This document shows positions 35,806-47,879 of a stretch of 64,000 bases of DNA, piece by piece (within the stretch, counting starts at the first letter, position 1; each line of letters begins with the position of its first letter). The notes under the pieces were generated by a model. The model saw only the letters and a list, made by a program, of their open reading frames with translations. It made no database searches and had not been told where the DNA came from. This DNA comes from Pararge aegeria. Its lineage: Eukaryota > Arthropoda > Insecta > Lepidoptera > Nymphalidae. Location of the stretch: contig NC_053187.1 of the NCBI RefSeq assembly GCF_905163445.1, positions 7,812,001 to 7,876,000 of the forward strand, given 5' to 3'. The translations under genes were made by a program, and so were the position numbers.

Positions 35806-37050
35806 ACGTACATCAGTTTATCTAAACATTAATTTAACGTGGACTTCAACCGAGGACTTATAATCACAGGAAAATATTTTTATCCTAAAGAAAACGGAGA
35901 ATCAAAGCAGAATGTAGTCGCGGACAACAGCTTGTTAAATATGCAAAACCAGTACTTAAATTTTTAATTATTACTGTTGAAAGTTGCAGAGTCAATAGAA
36001 AATGAGAAATGTCGGTGTTTAAAAATCTCGTTGGATGGTTATTAAAGATTTCACGGTTCCACTCGAGGATGTAACACTACAAATTAGAAGAAATCACTCC
36101 GAGTGACGTCAGCTGCCAAAAATGCGTGCTTAAGGACTTTGCTGTAGCGGAACCCTCTAGTTTAAAGTGATCCTCGTGAAAAGAGACTTTTACATTTACA
36201 CGTCCGTCCACGTGACAAATTGTTCACATAAAAGTGGGTTTTAAAATGAATGAAACGTCCGCCTGGCACTCATGAGCGTCGTAAATGAAACTTTTGCGCG
36301 GCAAGAGTGCTTAGAGAGAATAATTTTTAGTTTGTTTTTTTATCTGCTGTTTTTTAAAGAAAGGAATTTTCACATTCACTTTAGGAGTGGTTCCTGATAG
36401 AGTTATTTACAGTTACACGGGTCACCCATAATCACTATGATCCTTCATGAGATGAGCTCTAAATAAAGTTCAAACATTTCAAGTCTTAGATCAATAAAAT
36501 ATATTTCAATATCTTATACGAAAGGAAATGCTACGAAATATCTATATTATATGTTATAATATACCAAATTTTTGAACAGATAACGATCAGTAATTAATAA
36601 ACACCGGATACTTTTTTTGCTTAATTTATGGGGATTTTAGTATTATCTTAATGTATGTTTACTTTTCAGAAGTTTCATGGAGTATTAGATTACTATAACT
36701 AATCCGCATTGTTTATTATCTATTTCCCTCTCCTACTAGAGGCCTGTGCTTTAACAGAGGCTGATGATGCAATTTTCTATAGATATAACCGAGACTAATA
36801 AACATACACTTAGGTATTGCTTTTATTATCGTTACCTACTACGATAGTACAGGTAACTAACATTTTAATTTCACTTCCTGGAGTATGTATTCCGTTCATT
36901 GCTATAGCGTGCCAGGAATTTTCAAACTAGTATCGGTCAAGCTGACCAAAACGTTGTGCGAGAGTATGTGGCGGCTTTGGACGCGATTGCACTTTCGCTT
37001 TCAACGTAATATGAACTAGCTTTGCCCGCGTGTATATCTATGTGGTTTTT
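35806..37050. other. Noncoding stretch with a candidate regulatory island
   Basis: No gene. The interval 36050-36320 is listed separately. A short Helitron-like scrap lies near 37010 (ctagctttgcccgcgtgtat). Confidence 0.5.
36050..36320. promoter_or_regulatory. Candidate conserved noncoding element
   Basis: A repeat-free block with clustered binding-site-like words: gagtgacgtcagctg (CRE-like plus E-box cagctg), ccacgtgac (E-box cacgtg), ctcatgag and gtcgtaaat (homeodomain-like). There is no open frame. The role is inferred from composition only. Confidence 0.25.
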
Positions 37051-37265
37051 GTTATTTCACTACATGTTAGCCCTTGCTGCAATCCCACCTTCTGGGAAGT
37101 TATGGTGCAGTCGAAGATGGTAAGCGGCTAACGGTGTGGCAGTTTCATTAAACTCATAATCGGTTTCTACGCAACATCGTGCCGGAGTGCTAAATCGCAT
37201 GGCATAGGCACGTCTTTGTCGGCAGGGTGGTAGCTAGCCACAGCCGAAGCCCTCCACCAGACCAA
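37051..37265 (-). repeat. SINE-B copy, reverse
   Basis: tttcactacatgttagccct (end), ctgcaatcccaccttctggg (tail), ctacgcaacatcgtgccgga, gtctttgtcggcagggtggt and agctagccacagccgaagcc (core). The head is lost or highly diverged. A 94-codon frame on the minus strand lies partly over it. Confidence 0.85.
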
Positions 37266-37290
37266 AACGGTTGCCTCTGCCGGGACCTCC

Positions 37291-38832
37291 AACAGACAGT
37301 GGTTACCGTTGCGACAGTGTGTGGTGTGATGTGATGTGATAAACCAAAAACTTTTGTTTCAACAGAGGTAACCAAAACACAGTTTCCGGTATTATTCCCC
37401 AACGCGGGCGTCGGAACTGCGAAAGGATATTGATGATAAAACATAATTTCTACCAAGTACTTATCCCGATTCACAGCAGCTACCGCGTGAAGTTAATTAG
37501 TGATTTTATTGGAGGAGAGGTCACCCACGATTAAATGATTGCCACCCCAAATCAAAAGCAATTTGTTCAAATTTTACACCAGAGAGCAATTTGGAGTTTC
37601 GATTTGCCGAAATAAGTTTCATGAGATTCAAAATGCTTGTAGTGACACCTTTGTTTATCGAGTTTATCCATAGAATAGAAATATGATGAATATCGAAGGT
37701 AGTGTGGCCTAGTATTATACGGTTTATTAGTAATTGCGTTAGTTAAGCAACGTCGATCCAACTGGGAAACTAGATTGGTGTACCACATTGGAGGTTTGAC
37801 CTTTATTTTTTATGGGAACTGGAACTCGTTTTCGATCCCGGTAATTATCACTTGATAATAACCGTCAACTATATAAGCCGCAGTACCTTCTACGTTACTA
37901 GAGCCTGCCAGCCAGTATTGAAGCTATTTGGTGCATTAAACCTCGGTTACAAGGCAGATGATTCATAATAATAAAAACTTTTGTTCGACATCTTTTTCAG
38001 AGATCAATACTACTCAATATATCAATTATACAAAGAAGTGAAAAAAATACGCAGTGACAACCACAAAATAATATAAAACAATAATTCAACACAAGTTAAT
38101 ACGCATCCACATATACTCGTGAATGCGATTGCAATAGAATATACGTTGATAAAAATTATAATAATGTCTCCCGTATTAGTAATACCTTATGGGGGTGTTT
38201 TCCTAGAACCTCTTTCAAACTAGCTTTGGCATAATGTAACTATATCTCTCCTATGAGAGAGAAGGTCTATGTTCTGTAATAGTAGGTAAAAAAAAACAAA
38301 AAGTTGATGATGATGACGTGAACCTAGCACTGAACGACTATTCCCAGCCTCCTTTGGAAATTCCCAACCGTTGAGAATTTACAAAGGATTCACTTTTAAT
38401 CCAAGATATTGGTAGCTTTTAAGAATGCTGCCTCAAAGGAACCTTTTAGCATAACTTTATTCAAAGGCAAGGATAAGAAAATTCAGTTATTCTCTACAAT
38501 GAACAGTCAAAGTTCATTGTTAGTCCAGTGTAGACTATCAGAAAAAAATTACAAGAGCAAAAAGAAAGTTCTTTTTGTTAGCAGACTTATGGGGACTACC
38601 GATAGAAGAAAACGTATGAAGACAACGACAACTTTTTGTTCACCCAAAAATAACACATATATACAAAGTTTATACGTAGCTAATGGAGAGCCTCCGGTGA
38701 TAATGACGCGAGTTCCGTGATTTTTGCTCGCCCAAAAAGTGCTCAACGCGCCTAAAGAGGTTTTATTTAAAAAAAGATAAACATCTACAACTAGACGTAA
38801 AGACTGGATCCTTTTTCCTATAAACCTATAAT
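37291..38832. other. Noncoding stretch
   Basis: No supported gene. The 103-codon frame at 38409-38720 is Lys/Ser-rich with no recognised domain. About 38250-38325 (gagaaggtctatgttctgta; ttgatgatgatgacg) looks like a LINE tail. Confidence 0.4.
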
Positions 38833-39190
38833 AAACTAGCGGTCCCTCGCAACTTCGTTCGCGTATAAGTCAACCAAGATAGACATAAGCTGTCGCGGAT
38901 TTCTTTTTAGAACTTTTAAAGGGGAACAACTTTGTCATACATGATTTTATCGAAACTTTAACCGTTTACGCAGCGCACGCAGCCGACGCTCTCAAAAGAA
39001 AAAGACCCCGATTTTGAAACATTCTTCATTGGTGCTATGCTCCTATTGGTCAGGCCTTTATCCTTCCTTAATAAGTGGGCTATCCAACACTGAAGGATTT
39101 TTTCAAATCGGAACCCGTTCCTGAGATAATGGCGTTCAAGTAAACGAATAAACAAACTCTTCAGCTCTATATATTATACATATAAGATAT
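38833..39190 (+). repeat. Interspersed repeat (Helitron-like group)
   Basis: It opens with actagcggtccctcgcaact and cgttcgcgtataagtcaacc and closes with ccgttcctgagataatggcg, aacaaactcttcagctctat and atattatacatataag. I recall this start and end from abundant lepidopteran repeats. No transposase. A 65-codon antisense frame is incidental. Confidence 0.5.
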
Positions 39191-39439
39191 AAGATAATAG
39201 ATATTTCTTACGAACCCAAAACCTTGTATCCTAGGTATATCACCATAAACCATAATTAACCTATTAACATCCCACATATTATAGGTTTGACATTTACAGT
39301 GATTATATTTTGACATGAATTGATTAGATATTTGTAATTTTGTATCAATATCAGTCTTAAAGTTTATTCTTATTTTAATTATGTGGATTGACTTAGGATA
39401 GTATTATAGTAAGTAGGAATTAGTGTACGATCATCTATA

Positions 39440-39540
39440 TTTTTTGCATGCCATCTAAGGCGGATTGTTTGTCCCTATATTTTATGTACCTACCAACAAT
39501 GTAATAACAATCTGCAAATAAACGATTTGATTTGATTTGA
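39440..39540 (+). repeat. LINE 3' tail
   Basis: gtccctatattttatgtacc, then aataaacgatttgatttgat and ttgact, resembles the AATAAA plus (GATTT)n tails of jockey-like LINEs. Nothing coding is attached. Confidence 0.5.
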
Positions 39541-39660
39541 CTGTTGAGCACAGGCCTTAGATAGATACATGACGCTGTACTAATGCATCCTGGCAGGCTA
39601 CGCTACAACCGTCTATTATATCGAACGCAGTGTTTTCTACGGTTACTGGAAGGAATTGAA

Positions 39661-39713
39661 CATGAGCTTCAGCGAGACAGTATTTTCACAATACTGTCTC
39701 ACTGAAACTCATG
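39661..39713. repeat. 23-bp inverted repeat, two mismatches
   Basis: Arms 39661-39683 and 39691-39713 (catgagcttcagcgagacag plus tat) pair except at two C/T positions. The loop is 7 nt. Confidence 0.88.
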
Positions 39714-40850
39714 TTTGTTCGCTGAAGCGCATTTGCTGATATTGAAATAATTGTATTGGACAGAATATAAAAGGATTATGCAAAGCTATAAGCAGTTTAC
39801 TTGCAAATAAACTGATAAGAACAGAAAGTTAGGAAAGCTTTTTAAAAACGTTGTGTTTTATACGCCTATATTTCTCTTATCAGTACCTAATCATTATTAA
39901 AGTAGGTACCTAAATAATAACTATTTATACATAATTATACGTTAGTACCTACTCATTATGGAATGCGGGAGTAATCTCGCGCAGTGTAGACTTTATCTTT
40001 AATATTATGAGCATAAACAAAATCTACGGCGCAATAAGTGACAGTTGCATTTTACCGACAATTAAAATACAACAGGTTTGAACTAACGCGATTATCTCGG
40101 ATAGCAGGTTAGCTCCGCTCTCGTAAGGAATTACTACAAATGCGTAATAGCCGTGTCGTAATCACGATAAGTCAACTGTCCAACACTCTCTTAAGTTTTA
40201 TATTGTAGGTATATCGTCTCTACTTATTCGTTGGCGAAAGCTATTAAAAGCTTATATACCTATTGATATTGTAAATTTCGAGAGGGTGTTTGTTTGTTTG
40301 TCCTTCAATCACGCAGCCACAGAGCAATTCATAGACATGGTTTCTGAACCAAAATGTGAAAACGGTTCTGATGGTCTAAAACGCAATTGGGTTAGTTCTT
40401 CAAAGTCTGGTGCTATCTTTGAATAATAAAGTGGCTTTTTAAAATCTTAAGACAAAACAACTGTCATTATCAATGACAGTTGTTTGTTGTTGCTGGCATT
40501 ATCCCGAGTCACATTAGCTGTAATTATTTTTTAGAAATTCAATATTGCGGCTGAGCGGCGCCATTTTTAAAAGAGACAATTCGTAGTGTTCAGCTTGGCA
40601 GTCATGTTTTTATTTTTTTATTAACGTTATAAGTTGTTACATACTTTTCTCACGTAGCAACTTTTGCGTTTTTTTTCTTTAGTGAGAAAATATCGATACG
40701 GAACACGCGGGCGAAGCCGCAGAAAGATTAAATCAATTATGGAGTAATTTAATAACTGCGAAAATGTACTCTGGCTAGATTATCCCCAATTAGAGATATA
40801 AATAGAGCTTAGACAAACCAAAAAAGTGTTTTGATCAACACATTCTGCTT
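39714..40850. other. Noncoding stretch with a tight hairpin
   Basis: No gene. Around 40260-40345 (gtgtttgtttgtttgtcctt, caatcacgcagccacagagc) is a Helitron-like fragment. The hairpin at 40455-40485 is listed separately. Confidence 0.5.
40455..40485. repeat. Perfect 14-bp inverted repeat, 3-nt loop
   Basis: aaacaactgtcatt (40455-40468), loop atc, aatgacagttgttt (40472-40485). Confidence 0.88.
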
Positions 40851-40922
40851 GACGGCACGTCTTTGACGCCGGGGTGGTAACTAGCCACGGTTGAACTCTC
40901 CCTGCAGACCAGACCAAGTAGA
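40851..40922 (-). repeat. SINE-B core fragment
   Basis: Only the core is present: cggcacgtctttgacgccgg, ggtggtaactagccacggtt and cagaccagacc. Neither the tRNA head nor the tail remains. Confidence 0.7.
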
Positions 40923-41359
40923 TGTAAACAGCTGTGTGGTTAACAGTACACTAATGTAGATCAAGATACATAGGTTCACAAGAAACCACCCAAGGCGTTG
41001 CTTATCCTACGATCCCTTGAGTGCCTACGCAGTGCAGTGCTATGCGACGCATACCTAATGCAGCAAGTTTGACGCGTTTGACATGCAGTGCGCAAGAGTA
41101 ACTGTAGTGTCGCATATAGACAACAGTTAAATAGTTCCGTAGATATTACAACATTCTGCGCAAATAGTAATTATATGTATCGAGGTTATGTTGTACGTAC
41201 ATACGTAAGTGGTCTTCTGAATAAACAACGTCACTTTATTACACCTACAATATGCCTACGACGCGCGACGCTATGTTATGTAAATCTAAATGAAAAGTGA
41301 ATCTGAAGAACAACAAGTCTCCCGAAGATTTCTCGGCAGAGATTCTACCTGGGTATATC

Positions 41360-41512
41360 ATCATCACCATGACAACCACTCGGCGTCCTGCTGTCAGTCC
41401 TTTGCAAGGACATCGTTTTATGATCTTGTGGCGCTTGCGTCCAGCGGCGACTGCGACTCGTCCGATGTCGTCTTTTCATCTACTGGCGGGTCTGTGGTCG
41501 GTAAATGGAAGT
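41360..41512 (-). mobile_element. RTE-type LINE 3' end, reverse
   Basis: A catcatcaccatg tail at the left, then gtccagcggcgactgcgact, cgtccgatgtcgtcttttca and ctactggcgggtctgtgg. This is the inverse of an RTE C-terminal coding end. The 72- and 93-codon plus-strand frames here are antisense shadows. Confidence 0.6.
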
Positions 41513-43177
41513 TGACTTTAAGGACTCTATGGATTTTTAAAATTCAGGAAAATTGTGATAGGCACAAATGAAACCGTTTTGATAAGCATCAGTCAATGTC
41601 GGCGAAAATAGATTTTATTTTGATTGTTTTAAAGCTGAAATTTGCCTACAATCCTTTAGCTCTAAACCTTTGACAGAACGTTTGTAAAACAAAAATCTGA
41701 AGTGCAGCATTTGCGACTCTAAAACGAGTGACATTAGTTGCATTTTACGGTACAGAGTTTGATATGCGAAAACGACTCGTAAATCTTATACTAATGATTT
41801 TTAGAAGATATTTAGAATTCTTGAAAGTCTAAAACACAAAATCATTCGTTTTATATTTTTATTTCTGCGAATACCCAAATAAAAGTTTTCTTTCTTTTTT
41901 TCTAGTTGCGAGTATGTGTATACGTGCGCATGAAATTTTATAAGCATGACTTCTAAAAAGTTTTAAGTCTGCATTTAAATATGTACTAACATGACGTGTG
42001 GCACCCACTTAATACCCGCCCATGTTTACTAACATCACTAACGTCGGTAAAGTAGCAACACTATGCTAAATAAGGCATTTCTCACAGTATTCGTCATGGT
42101 AAGCAATGCATTCAACATTTCAAATGGCGCCCGCATACTTCATATAGGCTTATATCGCATTAAGTCAAGTGGTAGGTAATAAATGATTGTTTGACGTGAT
42201 TTATGTAATTTTTAACAATACTTCTTAGATTATAAACCTTAGTGGTTTTTGCCACTCATGTAGGTATGGTCCTTACGCCACTCTTTATAAAAGCTGTGCT
42301 TAAATGTTCGTTTATCGCAATTAAATTACATACCGTCCAGTAAGTATGTTTTGAGCCAGGATACTTTGAACAACTGAGTAGAAGATAGAACTCTTAAGTC
42401 ATTTTTGGCTAGGACCCTATATGTATAATAATAAATAATAAATAAATTGGTCAACCGATAATATAATTGCTTCACGTATACAGCGTTACGTGAAAAGCTC
42501 GTGATGAAAACTAGTTAGGTTTACCCGCAATGGTGCAAAATGGTGGGTCATAAGAGAGGAAGGCTGCCACTAGAGCATTATTGGCTTAATTTTGATGATG
42601 AAGTAGTCGGTAGGTACGTTAAATTCAGTGAAATCTGACTGTACTATCGGGTCACATAGACAACCGTCACTTTGAAAGATGCCGAGGGTTACGGGTCAAA
42701 CTTGTAGAGGCATCAGAAAGAAATAATCTAAATGGATGTTGACTGTCAGATCTTATCTTTCGGTACATCAAAGTATTTTTTATTGCACTACAAGGCAGTC
42801 CGTCTTTGTAGGGTGGTAACTAGCTTGCCACAGCCGACGCCACCCACCAAAAAACATTGCTGACAAAAATTTGGCTGACTAGAAACTAGATATAATGGTG
42901 ATATTTATTTTAATTAGGGTAATTATGACTATTACGAAAAAATTTGAGAAAACTTTTGGTTAACTATTATTAAATAAACTTGCTTAAATATAATTTGTTT
43001 CAACTCTTGTAAAAAGGATTCATTGTATTAGGGATCTGCCGTACCACCCGTAGTTTTTTAATATTATAATTCCAAGTTGATGATAACACACAAAGAATTA
43101 TATTTATTATGAAAAATTTCGAGATAACATTAGGTTAGTAATTTGAAGATCCAGTTTCAATGTACAATTATATACAA
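41513..43177. other. Noncoding stretch
   Basis: Only a SINE-B core fragment (42780-42858) is recognised. Confidence 0.5.
42780..42858 (-). repeat. SINE-B core fragment
   Basis: gcactacaaggcagtccgtc, tttgtagggtggtaactagc and ccacagccgacgccacccac. The tail-proximal half is deleted, joining the 3' extremity directly to the core, and the head is missing. Confidence 0.65.
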
Positions 43178-44190
43178 GACTAGTTGTACCCTGCCACGCT
43201 TCGCTGTGGCACATTGTGATTGAATGGTTGAGAAAAATAGATAAAAACAATCCTTGATGCCTATTATATATCATGCTAAAATTTCAGCCCGATCATTGCA
43301 GAACTTTTTGAGTTTTTGAAGCGTACACAAACCAACATAACATTTTTATATATATAGATATGTGTTTTAGCACTAAAGATGTCCCTCCTACTTCCAGAGG
43401 CAATCAGTATTATTTGAAAATTATAGATAGTTGCAATCATTGACTGCAAATCTTTCATAGACTCTTCCGCACTTTAAGTTTTAGTAGTAGTACCTATTAA
43501 AGCATTTTGTGGCCAAGCTTGTCCAGGGAAGTCCCTACTACCCCCATGCCTATTTAAGCTGCTAAGCTGCGTTCCAGTCCGAAGGGTGTCATTTCATAGG
43601 ATGTGTTCCTTGCATGGCATTCAAAGTGTTCCTCTGTTTATGTAACAAATTATGGTTTTTCACTAACCATTAGGTTACCACAGCTTGGTCCATCATTTAT
43701 TACTATAAAGAAACCATTAGAATCAACAATTATAATTATATAAATAATTTTAACGCCCCCACAATCTCCTCTAGGGCTAAAATTTTTCGAAAACATATAG
43801 TAAGTGACCTTAATTTAACAAACATGAAACTTTTATTAAATTTTAAGTCTGTGGGAATTTTAGTTTAAAATTTTAATTTTTTTTCATTAGCACCCCCGTA
43901 ACCGATTTTGTGATTTAAACATCATTCAATACATTCTTGTTTGCTTGTAACATAGCCCAAAATAATTCTGTCCAAATTTCATGACTAAAAGAGTTAAATT
44001 CCAAAATTTAGTTTTTTATGATTTTTTCTAAGCATTAACGCCCCCGCTATACACTTCGGAGATTTAACATTTATAAAAAAGTTAGCCTATCCATTAAGTC
44101 AATGTATCCTCTACATGGATGCAAAATTTCAATTCAATCGGATGTATAGTTTAATAGTTTTAACAGAACAACCGTAAAAAACTATATAGA
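43178..44190 (-). repeat. Cluster of decayed interspersed repeats
   Basis: Begins actagttgtaccctgccacg and cttcgctgtggcac, a common repeat opening. Several blocks follow: 43500-43640 (gtccagggaagtccctacta; ggatgtgttccttgcatggc) and 43740-44190 (cgcccccacaatctcctcta; attaacgcccccgctataca). The '...cccccgc' plus 'aatttcat' pattern recalls Helitron-like elements. No coding frame. Confidence 0.4.
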
Positions 44191-44261
44191 TTTATTATTA
44201 TTATATTATTTATTCTTATCGATATAAATAATAAACATCTATTGAAATAACTATCTAATGC

Positions 44262-44578
44262 CCGCGACTTCATCCGCGTTATTTTTCTTCTTTTTTAATC
44301 GAGCCTATATAACCCTTTAGTTTTTTCGGGATAAAAAGTACAATACGTCTCTCTCTAAGCCAGATATATTTATGCACAGCTATCTCTATGGAAAATGTTG
44401 TCAAGATCAGTTTATCTGTAAAGCCGTGCAATATCATTGTACTTTCTTTTTTTTAATTTCCGCCCCCAGAAAAATTTCCTTCGAGTGCTTTTCAGTTGCA
44501 CTAGGATGGCTTGTACCATTCTATAATATGTGCTAAATTTCATCGAATAGAATCACTTTCGCATTTATAATATTAGTA
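44262..44578 (-). mobile_element. Helitron-like nonautonomous element, reverse
   Basis: cccgcgacttcatccgcgtt, then ttttttcgggataaaaagta, ctaaatttcatcgaatagaa and the terminal cactttcgcatttataatat followed by tagtac, the mirror image of the start of the element at 20640. Non-coding. Confidence 0.55.
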
Positions 44579-44898
44579 CAGACAACATATAAATAATTCC
44601 ATGTGGAACTCCAGTGTCGGTAAGAAGAAACGAGACTAATCGCCTCAGCGTACGTGACTTGAGAACAACGCATCGTTGTGCACACAAAGCTAATGAGGGG
44701 ACTCGCCGACAAACCGTACTGCGCCACACCTGCATAATATAGGAATTAGAACTTCAAGTGTGAAGAACTAGGAAGTGCAATACATACATTTTAAATAGAA
44801 GTGTATATATTCAAATACGATCCGTGAGTAATACATTTATTGCTTAGCTCTCACTTAGTTTGATTTGAGCTAGACATAAGGTTTCGAATTGATTGATA

Positions 44899-45025
44899 GT
44901 CATCATTATCGACCCATTACATGTGGATTCTCAAAGGCATGTGAACTCTACCAATCCGCGCTAGGCCAGCGTTGTAAACCATGGCCTAAAATCCTCCCCA
45001 ATCTGAGAGGAGAACCGTATAGTAA
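44899..45025. repeat. Rearranged SINE-C fragment
   Basis: The left 30 bp (catcattatcgacccattac) is SINE-C 3' end in reverse orientation. The adjacent part (tctcaaaggcatgtgaactc, taccaatccgcgctaggcca, gaggagaaccgtat) is SINE-C in forward orientation. The copy therefore has an internal inversion or is two overlapping insertions. Confidence 0.65.
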
Positions 45026-45167
45026 TTATAACAAAGATGTTTATTAATTCTTTAATGCTAAAATATTAAGAAATTTCTCCATGTCAAATGGTATAAAAAT
45101 AAAAATCCTCTTTGTACCTATGACCGCATCAATTCAATAATTTCCTTTCAATTGAAAAAAAAAAAAT

Positions 45168-45436
45168 AAGCGGTGATAGCACAGCGGGTACATCGGGGGA
45201 CCGAGTTTGAATCCCAGCACAAATTTTTCTAAGTAATGTGCGTTTTATTGAATTGCGGCAGTTGAAATATAACTTGCTTCAACTTTGCTCAACATCGTGA
45301 GGAAAGATGCTCAAAGGTATGTGTATGTATCCACCAATCCGCACAGGACCAGCGTGATGAAGTACGGCTCTAACCCCTTCTAATTGTGGGAGGAGACCCT
45401 TAGCGGGTTAGTAATGGGTTGCTATAATGATGATGA
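45168..45436 (+). repeat. SINE-C copy, full length
   Basis: The head has gcggtgatagcacagcgggt and the B box gagtttgaatcccagc. Then atgtgcgttttattgaattg, acatcgtgaggaaagatgct, ccaccaatccgcacaggacc, attgtgggaggagaccctta and a gatgatgatga tail. It is a good reference copy for this family. Confidence 0.93.
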
Positions 45437-47344
45437 TAAAAAAAATAAGAATATATCGTGCTCAAAAATTTTAACCTAGTAGGAATGCAGAAAAATTTAA
45501 AAGAATGAAATACTTTTAAATACGTCCACTAATATCATAAAAAAATACTTTTTATTTGATCACATCAATTCAAACATTCCGTTCAAATATAAATTAAGAG
45601 AACAAGAATAAACCGCGCTCTAAAAATTTGTTAAAATTAATGTGAGAGTTATATAAATGCGAGTGTAATAAAATACTGTATTATAGCCGGTCGCATATAA
45701 AATAATTGCAAAACAATGAAAGTGAACGTTTGTTTGTTGTAAGAATGGATGTAACAATGAATATCAAGTGTCACACTGGTGCAGTATGTCAAAGCGATCC
45801 AATATCGCAAACCACAAGGCGTGAAAGCACCCTAGGCTTTGCAAGCCCATTCTGTATCTTGGTGTACATATAAAAGATTTAAACGTTGCCATCAAAAAGC
45901 CGGTTAAACCTTCATACTGCATTCTTTAACCTCAGTTTGTATAGTGTTGGCATATGAGGTTTTTACAATGCAAAATAATGGTTTAACAGCTACTAGATGA
46001 CGCCTTTCCGTAGTTTCTAACGTAATTTAATATACACCGAGATACAGAATAGGCCTGCTACCTGTCTTTGGTGTTGAAATTACCGAACGGAGAAATATCG
46101 AACAAGAACTGCGCAACAATTGCAAGTTTGTGATGAATTTGAACTGTGAAAAATTTTTACACCTCTTCAAATAAGGACTGTAAATTACGTCATAAATTTT
46201 GGTTACGACTAGAATGTAATAGAAAATATAAAATCAGGGCCTTCGTCATCCATGCTGTTGTTCTACTTTACCCCTAGTATAGCACGCAACCGTAGTCATT
46301 TCGAGTATCGAAACTTTAGACTACAGTGGATTATGGAACTAATCATGCTCATCATTTAATGCTTTAATTCGTGCTCACTTGGCTGAAAGTTTGTCAAATA
46401 AAGATAATTTTCGACTCAAAACCGTTACAATAAGGTCCATATTACTTTTTCGTTACAGTATTTCGATATTCGAATACAACTCTCCGTTTGCGAGCGTGAA
46501 AATCTTAAGGTCACTGGTTAATAGCACGTGCGCAAAATGATAACTAGCCACAGTTAAAAGCAAGCGCACATCCAAATGAATAGCCGCATCATAATTAAAA
46601 TGCTTGGACACTTTCGATCGTAAAAACGATGCGCGACCAAACACAGGAACTGGTGGACAGATGGCTATGCTAACATGGTTGTAGATATTTGTTTTGTTTG
46701 GCAGCTGTACCGTTTTCATAGATGGCGAGCTTCTTTTGTATGGCAGGTGCTGGTTTACGAGTTCTCGCGTCGCACATCGCGAGCGCGGATGCGTGCCGAA
46801 CTAAACTGAATCGAATGCCTCGGGCAGAAGCCGGGCAACGTGTCACGGCCACCTAACAGGATTACCTGTTCCACTGCGCAGGTAAACTGAACCGTAGATA
46901 TGGGCCAGAAATGCCTTAACCGGCTTATAATATTGTTCGGATTATGAGCAGACACAAGCTTTATCCCACTCGACCTTTAAAGTGGCTTAGGCTCAAGTTA
47001 CAATCACGACTATGCCTCTCTGCCTTTTAAGAATTTGTGTAGGAACCTAACCTGCTTTACTTCCAACTTCCTCATCTTCACTGTAGGGCTTCGAGTGGGC
47101 TTCATTTAAAAGTTTAGTCTTTCAAACCTATCTGCATACAATTACAAGTTTAATCTTTGATTTACTTGATATACTTAATGAAATCATAAATCTGAGGTGT
47201 TAGATCGCACTATTATGTATACCATCCTTATTAAAAAAAAAATGCGTCATAAGTATAGCCCATTTATTGAAGATGGTTAGTGGCTATAAAACATCACGCT
47301 ACGGCCATAGTTGCATTGCATTATAAGTACCCGTGCCATGTGGT
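45437..47344. other. Noncoding stretch with a CpG-rich island
   Basis: No supported gene. See the separate entry at 46715-46930. The minus frame at 46453-46719 shows no recognised domain. Confidence 0.45.
46715..46930 (-). promoter_or_regulatory. CpG-rich island, possible promoter/first exon
   Basis: An isolated CpG-dense block that matches no repeat family here. On the minus strand there is an arthropod Inr-like TCAGT (46805-46809). About 30 nt further on is an ATG (46775-46777) opening a Lys/Arg-rich frame (MCDARTRKPAPAIQKKLA) that passes a possible donor (AAAACG|GTACAG). No TATA box is seen. It could be the first exon of a minus-strand gene whose other exons lie far to the left, perhaps the FAM107-like one, but the link is speculative. 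Confidence 0.3.
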
Positions 47345-47575
47345 GACAGCAGATCAGAATACAATTGCCACCACGCCTCTTCTTCCCGCGGGTGTCGTAC
47401 GAGGCGACTAAGGGAATATAACGGAGAGCGGGCAGCAGCATTCTCTGTGCTACTACTACCATCCACTGCGATCACCAACCCGCCTGCCCAGCGTGGTGAT
47501 TATGGGCAAATCCTCCCGTTCGGAGAGGCCTTTTGTCCAGCAGTGGACTGTAATAGGCTGTTGATGATGATATAT
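47345..47575 (+). mobile_element. LINE 3' UTR and tail (RTE-like)
   Basis: gcagatcagaatacaattgc, acgcctcttcttcccgcggg, tacgaggcgactaagggaat, acccgcctgcccagcgtggt, ttttgtccagcagtggactg and aataggctgttgatgatgat are the conserved 3' UTR of a widespread lepidopteran LINE. Frames at 47277-47590 are not genes. A fragment of the same family lies at 6856-6958, and the last bases of the window (from about 63965) may begin another. Confidence 0.8.
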
Positions 47576-47879
47576 AACCCGTTGGTATAGCGGATGTAAC
47601 TGCGGAGCGCAGCTAGTAATCACGTATTTGTAGATCAGTTTGGTAGCCCTAGCAATGTTAACCTACATTATCCAAGGTACCTATTTTAAGCTATCATACT
47701 AGTAGGTAGGTATTAAATACGCAATCAATATCTTGGTGGGTATCAAATTTCAACAGGTCACCAGATAAGTAGTGAGGCGATAAACTTTATTAATGGACTT
47801 CTAATCAAATAATTTAGACACACCTGGTGGTTATTTATTAATAGTAAACATCACGTCAAACGAGTCGCTGTTACTATTT

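Noticed and set aside
38409..38720. 103-codon plus-strand frame
   Set aside because: Lys/Ser-rich with no motif, splice support or codon bias. I considered a transposase relic but could not match catalytic residues.
41290..41571. 93- and 72-codon plus-strand frames with a His/Asp run
   Set aside because: The HHHHD run is the translated CATCAT tail of a reverse RTE element; the rest is its antisense coding end.
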